Assembly: GCA_029288115.1 (NCBI GenBank)
Contig: JARFPV010000420.1
Location: forward strand, 1 to 5,345
DNA from: Akkermansiaceae bacterium
GTDB taxonomy: Bacteria; Verrucomicrobiota; Verrucomicrobiia; Verrucomicrobiales; Akkermansiaceae
Direction: 5' to 3'
DNA length: 5,345 nt
The position numbers were made by a program, and so were the translations under genes. Under the pieces are notes generated by a model, which was not told the origin of the DNA, ran no database searches, and saw only the letters and a list, made by a program, of their open reading frames with translations. This document shows, in pieces, positions 1-5,345 of the stretch (position 1 is the first letter of the stretch; each line of letters begins with the position of its first letter).

Positions 1-96
1 AACCTGGGTGGTCTATCGATCACTCCGACGGCTGATAAAATAGCCGCCGATCTGGCTGCAAAATCTTGCAACTGCAAATCTTCCTGTAAGGGGTAG
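1..96 (+). CDS. C-terminal end of an unidentified protein with a Cys-rich tail (5' partial)
   Basis: Frame 1 is open from the window edge to a TAG at 94-96 and encodes the last 31 residues of a protein whose body lies outside the window. The visible part is an ordinary, Ala- and Asp-containing, probably helical segment. It ends in a short Lys/Ser/Cys tail with the spacing CxCxxxC (Cys 23, 25 and 29 of the visible part), one residue and a stop after the last CK. Such a tail could bind a metal or form disulfides, but I do not recognise the family and assign no function. The gene converges on the SGNH hydrolase gene, with 36 bases between the two stop codons. The coding call rests only on the open frame and plausible codon use, so a chance open frame cannot be excluded. 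Confidence 0.5.
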   Translation, partial: NLGGLSITPTADKIAADLAAKSCNCKSSCKG

Positions 97-132
97 ATTG
101 GTGACTCTTGTCAGCTTTGAAATAAATGGTGA

Positions 133-1041
133 CTACGGCGTTTGATAAATCACCGCCTCGAGAGTTTTTGCCAATTCTCTTGCCGAGGTGAGTGTGCCAC
201 CTTGCGGGACTCCGGGGCGGAGGGGTTTGGTTTCGGCGTGAATCGCTTTTTGGAAGGCAGCAGATCGCTGGACAAGGGCGTCCATCGCTTTACTGGGAAG
301 AAGTTGTGTTCCGTTGGCAGTCTTGCTCGCTTTAGTGTCGCCGAAGTAGGAAATGATCGCCTGGGCCATGATCCAGTGCCCCAGTTTGTTCGGGTGGACA
401 CGGTCGCGCTGCACAGTGAATTTCTTATTCTTGGCTTTTGCTGCGGCGACTTGATTGGACATGAAGGTGTGGAGGTCGGCAACGTGCCACCCCTTGTCGG
501 TTTGTTGCGCTAACCATTTGGAGTAAGCTGTGAGCACGGTGTTGTAATCAAAACCCGGCTTGTCATGGTTGTCAAAGATGGGGGGAGTGACGTGTATGAG
601 CTCGGCGCCATGCTGCTTGGCCGCGGCACGCAGGCGCAGGTGGCCATTCTGAAACCGCGCGGTGCGTTCAGGATCGAGCGGTTTGTAGATGCCGCAGTTC
701 ATGCCGTAGCAAGCGATGATAAGCTGGGGTTGCGTCTTGGCCAGAACGCGTTCCAATCGCTCAAACAGACATGGGCGAGGGAATCGGCCGCCTGCATGAC
801 CTTGCTCGCTAAGGCCAGAGATGGTTTCGCTGGAAAGGCCGGCGTTGATGACTTCGTAGCGACGGTCGGGGAAGTTTTTCACCAGCCAGGCATCGAGGTA
901 ATGCACGTAATGACCCGCTTGGGTAATGCTGTCGCCAAGCACGAGAATCCGGCGGTTTTTTTCTAACAATGGATGGTCAGCATGAGCCGATGGTGCAACG
1001 AACAAAGAAACAAGAATCAGCACGGTGAAGATTGATTTCAT
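133..1041 (-). CDS. Secreted SGNH/GDSL-family hydrolase (esterase-like)
   Basis: This 302-residue protein begins with a Sec signal peptide: Lys2, a hydrophobic core at about 4-16, and an A-H-A cleavage site at 19-21. The SGNH blocks follow in order. Block I is GDSIT at 36-40, with nucleophile Ser38. Block II is the NAGLS region, with oxyanion Gly68. Block III is GMNC at 113-116, with oxyanion Asn115. Block V is DRVH at 213-216, giving Asp213 and His216 of the triad. The family hydrolyses esters, often acyl groups on lipids or polysaccharides; the substrate cannot be read from the sequence. A segment of about 65 residues after the catalytic core (235-302) is helical and Pro/Gly-containing, as I recall for planctomycete-type members. 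In block III the usual GxND has Cys116 in place of Asp. The ATG at 1039-1041 is chosen because the signal peptide starts there; no Shine-Dalgarno sequence precedes it. The gene lies downstream of the DUF1552 gene on the same strand, but a probable terminator lies between them. Confidence 0.9.
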   Translation of the reverse strand: MKSIFTVLILVSLFVAPSAHADHPLLEKNRRILVLGDSITQAGHYVHYLDAWLVKNFPDRRYEVINAGLSSETISGLSEQGHAGGRFPRPCLFERLERVLAKTQPQLIIACYGMNCGIYKPLDPERTARFQNGHLRLRAAAKQHGAELIHVTPPIFDNHDKPGFDYNTVLTAYSKWLAQQTDKGWHVADLHTFMSNQVAAAKAKNKKFTVQRDRVHPNKLGHWIMAQAIISYFGDTKASKTANGTQLLPSKAMDALVQRSAAFQKAIHAETKPLRPGVPQGGTLTSARELAKTLEAVIYQTP

Positions 1042-1065
1042 AAGATGATGGGTGGGGAGCTTAAA

Positions 1066-1073
1066 ATAATATA
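1066..1073 (-). promoter_or_regulatory. Possible -10 element for the SGNH hydrolase gene
   Basis: On the minus strand the gap holds TATATTAT, a good -10-like octamer, ending 24 bases before the ATG at 1041. It lies just after the probable terminator, where a new promoter would be needed. No convincing -35 hexamer sits 16-18 bases further upstream; that stretch falls inside the terminator hairpin. The call therefore rests on AT-richness and position alone. Confidence 0.25.
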
Positions 1074-1079
1074 GGGTTG

Positions 1080-1111
1080 AAAAACCTTTTGTTGCACTGC
1101 TGTGCCAAAGG
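1080..1111 (-). terminator. Probable intrinsic terminator after the cytochrome-DUF1552 operon
   Basis: Read on the minus strand, CCTTT (1111-1107) pairs with AAAGG (1089-1085) and GCAC (1105-1102) pairs with GTGC (1097-1094). The tetraloop is AGCA, and a small internal loop separates the two stem parts. Five T residues follow immediately (1084-1080). The element starts 27 bases after the DUF1552 stop codon. The stem is broken and only moderately GC-rich, so termination may be partial and allow some read-through into the SGNH hydrolase gene. Confidence 0.55.
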
Positions 1112-1137
1112 ATCGACTTAGTGCCTGGATGAATGTG

Positions 1138-2454
1138 TTAACCCAGATTCAGAGCGCCCTTGGCACCGAGATGTTTTTCGCCAAAGCTGCTGATGCCGTG
1201 GCCGTAGGAGTTGGCGAGTGAGATGAGGAACCGGTTGTGCGGTGTGCCTTTGGGTAGGTCGACCAGTCGGTTCATTTTAAATCCTGAGCCTCCGCCGATC
1301 ACCACGCACGGGATGTTGTGCAGCGTGTGTGAGTTGCCTTTTCCAAGCTCGTTCACCCAGACGATGGTGGTGTTATCAAGCATGTTGCCATTGCCGCCGG
1401 GTTCTGGAGTGGCTTTGAGTTTGCCGGCGAGATAGGCTAGCTGCTGGGCGAACCAAATGTTGATTTTTTTCAGCTTATCCTGGGCTGCCTTGTTCTTGTC
1501 CGGCTCATGGCTGAGTGAGTGGTGCCCTTCTTCAATACCGAGCCAGCGCATCCGTGCCTGACCGACCGAGCGCATAAACTGGAGTGTGCCCACGCGCGTC
1601 ATGTCGTTTGCCATGGCATTAACTAACAGATCAATTTGCATCCGCGCAAGTTTTGGGGTGTTGTCGTTGGTGATTTCAATATTCGGGTCAAGTTCAGGTT
1701 CCGGATGGACAAGTTTGCCTGCCTCAGCGGCGGCCTTCATCTCACGCTCCATGTCGGCGACCAGCTGCATGTGCTGCTTGAGCAATTCCTTGTCCTCGCC
1801 ACTGAGGCCATGGGAGACTTTTTTAAGATCGTCGCCAAGCTCATCGAGGATGGATGCGTAGGTTTGTTTATCTTTCGATTGCCCGTAGAGTTTCTGCAGC
1901 ATCTGGTAGGGGTCATCGAGCGGTGCCAGCGGTTGGTTCGACCCTGCGTAACACATCCTCGTCCATGGATCGGCGCGGTCAGGAACTGCCACACCCACTT
2001 CAAGCGAGCCAAATCGCGTGCGTGTTGCTGGGTTTTTCTGGAGGAAATTTTTGATTTCCTGATCGATGGAGAGCGATGACGCCCAGCCCGCCGGTGTGTG
2101 GGATCCACCTTGGATATTACCGGGATGAAGTCGGGCACCAGTGAGCAGGCACGACATGCCACGCATGTGGCCATCGCCATCTCCTTTGACGAGGTTTGAG
2201 AGCCCCTTGATGATGAGCGTTTGGTCTTTGAATGGTGTGAGAGGGTTCAGGATTGAGCCGAACTCCATCTGGCCATTCATTGTCTTAGGCCAGAAATCCG
2301 TCGGCAGCGTGCCGTTCGGCGAGAACATGACGATCAGCCGTTGCTTACGCCGCGCATTTCCGCTCCCCGCAGCGAAGCTGGGTAGTCCTGTTAGGAAGGG
2401 TAGGGCAGCGGGTGCGATGCCGAGTTGTTTGATAAATTCGCGGCGAGTGGTCAT
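1138..2454 (-). CDS. Tat-exported DUF1552 (HXXSHH family) protein
   Basis: This 438-residue protein matches the DUF1552 family (Pfam PF07586) in length and motifs. The N-terminus reads TTRREFIKQLG, a twin-arginine signal (Arg4-Arg5, then F-I-K), followed by a hydrophobic stretch and an A-A site near 28-29. Tat export in a folded state is therefore predicted. Recognisable family stretches are LIVMFSPNG (40-48), the Gly-rich GDGDGH (91-96), HHSLSHEPD (311-319) and ELGKGNSH (369-376). The last two are His-containing and may bind a metal. The motif that names the family, HXXSHH, appears here as HSLSHE, with Glu as the last residue. The family shares some features with the alkaline-phosphatase-like DUF1501 proteins, but no activity is established. 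The ATG overlaps the stop codon of the upstream cytochrome gene as ATGA, which points to translational coupling; only a weak GAGA-type sequence precedes it. A role as partner of the cytochrome protein is inferred from this conserved pairing. Confidence 0.93.
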   Translation of the reverse strand: MTTRREFIKQLGIAPAALPFLTGLPSFAAGSGNARRKQRLIVMFSPNGTLPTDFWPKTMNGQMEFGSILNPLTPFKDQTLIIKGLSNLVKGDGDGHMRGMSCLLTGARLHPGNIQGGSHTPAGWASSLSIDQEIKNFLQKNPATRTRFGSLEVGVAVPDRADPWTRMCYAGSNQPLAPLDDPYQMLQKLYGQSKDKQTYASILDELGDDLKKVSHGLSGEDKELLKQHMQLVADMEREMKAAAEAGKLVHPEPELDPNIEITNDNTPKLARMQIDLLVNAMANDMTRVGTLQFMRSVGQARMRWLGIEEGHHSLSHEPDKNKAAQDKLKKINIWFAQQLAYLAGKLKATPEPGGNGNMLDNTTIVWVNELGKGNSHTLHNIPCVVIGGGSGFKMNRLVDLPKGTPHNRFLISLANSYGHGISSFGEKHLGAKGALNLG

Positions 2455-4754
2455 TTTTTCTCAGGTGTGAATGGAAGTGGGGCGGTGGCGGTAGTGATTT
2501 CAACGATCAGCTGACGCATGTTGAACTTACTTGTTTTGAAGGATTTGTGCAAGCGGTCCATGGTGCTGTAGCCGTAGGCGGGAGCGGGCTGCTGGATGAG
2601 GTGGTGAAACAGGTGCTTGATAAAGGCCCGGTGTGCACCGGGGGATTCGACCGCGAGCCGTGCCAGATCCTGTGGCCCCTTGATGCGGACTTTTCTATCA
2701 TCGTCGGTGATGTAATCACTCTCCGTGTTGATGGGTTTGTTTTTTTCACGGGTGCGGAAACGGCCTACAGCATCGTAGTTTTCCAGACTGAATCCTATTG
2801 GGTTGATAATCTCATGACAGGCCATGCAAGAATGATCCTTGGTAAGTTCGGTGACTTTTTCACGCATCGTTTGATTTGGTTTGAAGTCGGAGTCTTTGAA
2901 TTCAGTTGCCTTCGGTGGCGGTTTTAGAAATCGTCCTAACACATTCCGACTAAGATAGACACCCCGATGGATCGGTGAGGTCTGCTTGTGGTAGGAAAAG
3001 GCACTCAACACATACGGATGTGTGAGGATTCCGGCGCGACGACGATCTGGTGTGGCCGCGGGAGTGAACTGATCGTTTTTCGAATCTTCGGGTAGCTTGG
3101 TCTTGTAGAATGCTGCGATGCGCGGATTCATGTGGACTTCCTGCGTCAGGAACAGCTTGCGGTAATCGGAGTGATCCGACCACAAAATGTCAGCGACGAA
3201 TAAGTTCAGTGAGCTGCGTAAATCGGCAATCAGGCGAGCATCAAATCCAGGGAAAAGCTTCGGGTCCTTACGCAGATCCTCTTTCTCGCTCAGGTTGAGC
3301 CACTCGTGGAAAAATCGCTGCAGCTTGTGATGGGCGCGTGGATCCCTGAGCATGCGCTGAGCCTGGACGCGGATTTGCTGAGGGTTTGTCAGGTGGCCTT
3401 TGGCTGCGGCTTGTCTGAGTTGCTGATCAGGAACGGAATCCCAGATGGCGACCGCGAGGTGCGTGGCAATCGCCCATGAGTCATGCTCCGCTTGTTTGCC
3501 GTGGTTGCGATGGCTCAATTCCGGATAGAGGAAATGCGGTGAGGTGAGTGCGAGCATGAGGCAGCGTTGCGAGGCTCCCTCGGGTGCGTGTTTTTTGAAT
3601 AAATTTTGAATTCTTTGCTTTTGGCCAGCGGTGAGAGGTCGGCCGAAAGCGCGCTCAGTGAATTGCTCGCAAAACTGAGCCAGTTTGATGGTCCGTTGTT
3701 CATCTTTGAGGTTCGTTTTAGCGAGTCGGTCAAGGTCGGCAAGGATGATGGAACTTGCTTCGATTGCTGCGTTTGCAGCGGCCGTGTTCCATTGTCTTGA
3801 GATCGTGGAGCCGCGCTCGTAGCCGAGTGAAGCATCGTCAGCTGGGAAAGGAGTGCTGATGATGGCAACCTCGCGTGCATGGATTGGAGCGAGGAAGCGT
3901 TGCGGGATTTTTTCCCAGATCCCGTGCGGTGGTTTCCACTCGATCAGGATGGATGATTTTTTCTCTTGGAAAGAGGTGTATTCAATCATCAGGGGGACGG
4001 CATGACCGCCGACGAGGAAAGTGCTTTTCTCGGTGACACGCATTTTGTTTTTTGAAGACACCCAGGCATCGATCAGCGCAGTCTTTTTTTTGTCGTAGGT
4101 ATTCAGGAAAAGTCGTGCGCCGTTAGGTGTGCTGATGCGGAAGTGATAGGTGCCGGTTTCCGGTGGCAGCAAGGCACCTCGCCAGTAGATCGAGAACGCC
4201 TTCGGGTTGACTTTTTCCACGCCGTGATTGCTTGCCAGGTCAAATGACGGTGTGGGGTCGATACGCTCTAGCAGTTTTTTCTTCTGCTTGTTCATTTTCT
4301 CCGCATTAAAGTAATTTGCGGTGAGGCCGTGCTGTTTGGGGATGGGGGAGTGACCTCGGAACGAGGCAACCAGATCCGCGATGGCGTGACGGTGTTGGTG
4401 CTGAGTGCGGCGGAGTAGTGCTCGACGAACAGGTTTCAATTTTGCCTGTGCCTCGGGAGAATAAAATGCGTGGTAGATGTATTGTGCAACGGCCTTGGCA
4501 TCATCATTCACGACGAGTTCGTCCTCATCTTCAGGCATGGTCTTGTGGATCACCCGGGTGAGTTTTTCGATGCTGCTGGTGCCGACCAGTGCCTCATCGT
4601 ATTCGTCTGCGACCCCTTCACCATTTTTCCCGTGACATGAGGCGCAGTGCTCCTTGTAAATGGCTTTTCCCTTGGGTGATACATCCGCAACAAGCAGACT
4701 AGGCGAGACTACTAAAAGCCCCGCCCAACATAGGCCGCCAACAATTCGATGCAT
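2451..4754 (-). CDS. Secreted diheme cytochrome c / PA14 / DUF1592-DUF1588-DUF1585 protein
   Basis: This 767-residue protein has a Sec signal peptide, with a hydrophobic core at about 4-22 and cleavage after L-V-A at 21-23. Next comes a class I cytochrome c domain with CASCH (37-41) and a likely axial Met73 in KTMPED. A short, degenerate DUF1587-like segment follows (about 108-135, with His119, His121 and His123), then a PA14 domain (about 142-290), which in other proteins binds carbohydrate or surface ligands. The C-terminal half has the usual planctomycete order: DUF1595 (about 355-410, with RAFGRPLT), DUF1592 (about 420-550), DUF1588 (about 568-670) and DUF1585 (about 690-760). DUF1588 carries a second heme site, CMACH (643-647), followed by the typical NPIGFSLENYDAVGR stretch. 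The product is predicted to be a periplasmic or surface diheme electron-transfer protein, but its substrate is unknown. It is the first gene of an operon with the DUF1552 gene, overlapping it by 4 bases. The ATG is supported by the signal peptide; no Shine-Dalgarno sequence is present. Confidence 0.93.
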   Translation of the reverse strand: MHRIVGGLCWAGLLVVSPSLLVADVSPKGKAIYKEHCASCHGKNGEGVADEYDEALVGTSSIEKLTRVIHKTMPEDEDELVVNDDAKAVAQYIYHAFYSPEAQAKLKPVRRALLRRTQHQHRHAIADLVASFRGHSPIPKQHGLTANYFNAEKMNKQKKKLLERIDPTPSFDLASNHGVEKVNPKAFSIYWRGALLPPETGTYHFRISTPNGARLFLNTYDKKKTALIDAWVSSKNKMRVTEKSTFLVGGHAVPLMIEYTSFQEKKSSILIEWKPPHGIWEKIPQRFLAPIHAREVAIISTPFPADDASLGYERGSTISRQWNTAAANAAIEASSIILADLDRLAKTNLKDEQRTIKLAQFCEQFTERAFGRPLTAGQKQRIQNLFKKHAPEGASQRCLMLALTSPHFLYPELSHRNHGKQAEHDSWAIATHLAVAIWDSVPDQQLRQAAAKGHLTNPQQIRVQAQRMLRDPRAHHKLQRFFHEWLNLSEKEDLRKDPKLFPGFDARLIADLRSSLNLFVADILWSDHSDYRKLFLTQEVHMNPRIAAFYKTKLPEDSKNDQFTPAATPDRRRAGILTHPYVLSAFSYHKQTSPIHRGVYLSRNVLGRFLKPPPKATEFKDSDFKPNQTMREKVTELTKDHSCMACHEIINPIGFSLENYDAVGRFRTREKNKPINTESDYITDDDRKVRIKGPQDLARLAVESPGAHRAFIKHLFHHLIQQPAPAYGYSTMDRLHKSFKTSKFNMRQLIVEITTATAPLPFTPEKK

Positions 4755-4758
4755 CGAA
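4745..4758. promoter_or_regulatory. 14-bp perfect palindrome over the cytochrome gene's start codon
   Basis: TTCGATGCATCGAA is its own reverse complement, and the ATG (4752-4754, minus strand) lies in its centre. As DNA it could be an operator; as RNA it could fold into a 5-bp stem with a UGCA loop that partly hides the start codon. About a third of random windows this long would hold a palindrome of this size, so its position is the main argument. Confidence 0.3.
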
Positions 4759-4764
4759 GAAAGA

Positions 4765-4782
4765 ATACGTCACAGATACGTC
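4765..4782. promoter_or_regulatory. Direct heptamer repeat, 11-bp period, before the cytochrome operon
   Basis: ATACGTC occurs at 4765-4771 and again at 4776-4782, separated by ACAG; on the minus strand it reads GACGTAT twice. The 11-bp period places both copies on one face of the helix, as with paired half-sites of many response regulators. The repeat lies 10-28 bases upstream of the cytochrome gene's ATG, within the divergent intergenic region. No strong sigma-70 hexamers were found nearby. A regulatory role is inferred from spacing and place only. Confidence 0.3.
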
Positions 4783-4887
4783 GAATCTTTAGTAAAAAAC
4801 ACGGTGCATGTGCCTCTCGAAATATAGGGATAATTCTCGCGCTTCAGGGGCGTCACCTTCGGGATGTCTGCGTGAAAAAACGTCCTC

Positions 4888-5205
4888 ATGGTCTCGTCCC
4901 TGCTCACCGTGGTTTTGGGTGCGCAGAACGTTGATGTCTCGACTGTGAAGCCGGACTTGATTGTTCCTGAATTGGCGGCTGCCAAGCCTGCTGCTGGCTT
5001 GCGCGTGAAGCAGACTCTGTCGAGTTACGCGGAGACGGACGTTTGTCACGTGATCTATTTGCCCACCGATTGGAAACTGGGGGGCAAGTATCCGGTCATT
5101 GTTGAGTTTGCTGGTAACGGACCATTCCACAACAAGTTTGGTGATGTCAGCACGGGTGGAGCTACGGGAGTGGCTTTCCAAGAGCTTGAAGAGCTCTCCT
5201 GCTGA
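4888..5205 (+). pseudogene. N-terminal remnant of an alpha/beta-hydrolase-like secreted protein
   Basis: The 105-codon open frame starts with a hydrophobic, signal-peptide-like stretch (MVSSLLTVVLGAQ). It continues with a region typical of the N-terminal beta-strands of an alpha/beta-hydrolase fold: YLPTDW at 57-62, then YPVIVEFAGNG at 68-78, which corresponds to the strand and oxyanion-hole turn seen as YPVIVFLHG in related esterases. FGDVSTG follows at 84-90, after which the reading no longer looks like the family and stops at a TGA (5203-5205). No GxSxG nucleophile elbow, catalytic Asp or His is present, so the product cannot be a working hydrolase. As I recall, planctomycete and verrucomicrobial homologues are several times longer. 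A different frame from 5159 encodes what looks like the original C-terminus, so an internal deletion is the best explanation. The signal peptide lacks a positively charged start, and an in-frame TGA at 4873-4875 separates it from the ATG at 4864. A short functional secreted protein is the less likely alternative. Confidence 0.6.
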
Positions 5206-5215
5206 CGCCGAATGA
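5159..5215 (+). other. Probable displaced C-terminal end of the hydrolase gene, in another frame
   Basis: Reading from 5159 in the frame one base off from the remnant gives 18 residues beginning ELREWLSKSLK, followed by a TGA at 5213-5215. This resembles the last amphipathic helix of an alpha/beta hydrolase (pattern R-x-W-L-x-x-x-L) better than the tail actually read in frame from the remnant, GATGVAFQEL and onwards. The segment is short, so the resemblance is suggestive only. If correct, the deletion junction lies near 5150-5160 and also shifted the frame. Confidence 0.35.
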
Positions 5216-5220
5216 CGTCA
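5181..5220. other. Two adjacent hairpins between convergent genes
   Basis: AGAGCT (5181-5186) pairs with AGCTCT (5192-5197) around a 5-base loop. TGACG (5203-5207) pairs with CGTCA (5216-5220) around an 8-base loop. They lie between the hydrolase remnant and the oxidoreductase gene, which converge, so they might help end transcription. Neither strand has a T-tract after the stems, so this is not a classical intrinsic terminator. Confidence 0.25.
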
Positions 5221-5222
5221 AA

Positions 5223-5345
5223 CTAAAGCGTTACCATCTCGCCGGTGCGGAAGGACTTGTCTGCCGCTGCGACGATTTTCATCGAGTTGATTGCGTCGTC
5301 CATGTGGTCTGTTAGGTCGGTGTCGTTCTGAATGGCATCGAGGAA
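5223..5345 (-). CDS. C-terminal end of a Gfo/Idh/MocA-family oxidoreductase (5' partial)
   Basis: The minus strand is open from the window edge to a TAG (rc of 5223-5225), giving the last 40 residues. The sequence shows the C-terminal signature of the Gfo/Idh/MocA family: FLDAIQNDTD, then HMDDAINSMKIV, AAADKSFRTGE and a short hydrophobic end. In this family the phrase around AxxSxxTGxxV closes the alpha/beta C-terminal domain. Members are NAD(P)-dependent dehydrogenases acting on sugars, inositols and related compounds. The Rossmann domain and catalytic Lys lie outside the window, so neither substrate nor export signal can be judged. The gene converges on the hydrolase remnant; only 17 bases separate the stop codons, which suggests that a deletion shortened the space or brought them close. 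Confidence 0.85.
   Translation of the reverse strand, partial: FLDAIQNDTDLTDHMDDAINSMKIVAAADKSFRTGEMVTL

Noticed and set aside
99..134. TGGTGACT repeated at 99-106 and 127-134, and a 4-bp hairpin at 102-113 between the convergent stops
   Set aside because: The repeat is only 8 bases and the stem only 4 bp without a T-tract; both are expected by chance.
142..966. Plus-strand open frames of 123 and 133 codons over the SGNH hydrolase gene
   Set aside because: They lie antisense to a gene with a signal peptide and complete catalytic motifs, and their products show no recognisable domain.
1636..2180. A 147-codon plus-strand frame and a 147-codon alternative minus-strand frame within the DUF1552 gene
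   Set aside because: Both are out-of-frame readings of a well-recognised gene, with compositions rich in Arg, Ser and Cys and no domain.
2507..3880. Several 60-126-codon frames inside the cytochrome/DUF1592 gene
   Set aside because: The 767-residue frame is supported by domains along its whole length, so these are shadows.
4803..4814. GGTGCATGTGCC as an operator palindrome
   Set aside because: Only 8 of 12 positions are symmetric, too weak to claim.
4823..4834. TATAGG/GATAAT as a -10 box for the rightward hydrolase gene
   Set aside because: No -35-like hexamer lies 16-18 bases upstream, so the promoter call is not supported.
4789..5181. A 130-codon minus-strand frame opposite the hydrolase remnant
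   Set aside because: It has no recognisable domain, while the opposite strand carries clear alpha/beta-hydrolase motifs.

Overview
The window looks like chromosomal DNA from the Planctomycetota-Verrucomicrobiota group, with Verrucomicrobiota slightly favoured by the moderate base composition. The main reason is the side-by-side pair of a DUF1587/DUF1595/DUF1592/DUF1588/DUF1585-type cytochrome protein and a Tat-exported DUF1552 (HXXSHH) protein. Such pairs are abundant in these phyla and rare elsewhere. A secreted SGNH hydrolase, the end of a Gfo/Idh/MocA-type oxidoreductase and starts without Shine-Dalgarno sequences fit the same picture. The assignment rests on family knowledge, not on a database search.

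Layout, left to right: (1) 1-96, plus strand, the last 31 codons of an unidentified gene with a Cys-rich tail. (2) 133-1041, minus, a secreted SGNH/GDSL hydrolase. (3) 1042-1137, a short gap with a probable intrinsic terminator for the genes to its right and a possible -10 for the SGNH gene. (4) 1138-2454, minus, the DUF1552 protein. (5) 2451-4754, minus, a 767-residue diheme cytochrome/PA14/DUF1592-family protein, overlapping the DUF1552 start by 4 bases (ATGA). (6) 4755-4887, a divergent intergenic region with an 11-bp-period direct repeat; a 14-bp palindrome covers the cytochrome gene's start codon. (7) 4888-5205, plus, the N-terminal part of an alpha/beta-hydrolase-like protein, apparently broken by an internal deletion. 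(8) 5223-5345, minus, the C-terminal 40 residues of a Gfo/Idh/MocA oxidoreductase. No stretch longer than 300 bases lacks a gene or gene remnant.

Genes 4 and 5 form one translationally coupled operon transcribed leftwards. The cytochrome protein is predicted to be exported through Sec and to carry two heme c groups plus a PA14 carbohydrate- or surface-binding module. The DUF1552 partner is predicted to leave through Tat already folded. The pairing suggests a periplasmic or cell-surface complex, but its reaction is not known. The SGNH hydrolase lies on the same strand but behind a terminator, so it is probably a separate transcription unit; an esterase role on an acylated polysaccharide would fit the context but is inference. 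I see no CRISPR array, tRNA, rRNA, insertion sequence or phage gene. The most distinctive observations are the decayed hydrolase gene (displaced C-terminus, damaged N-terminus) and the structured control region in front of the cytochrome-DUF1552 operon.
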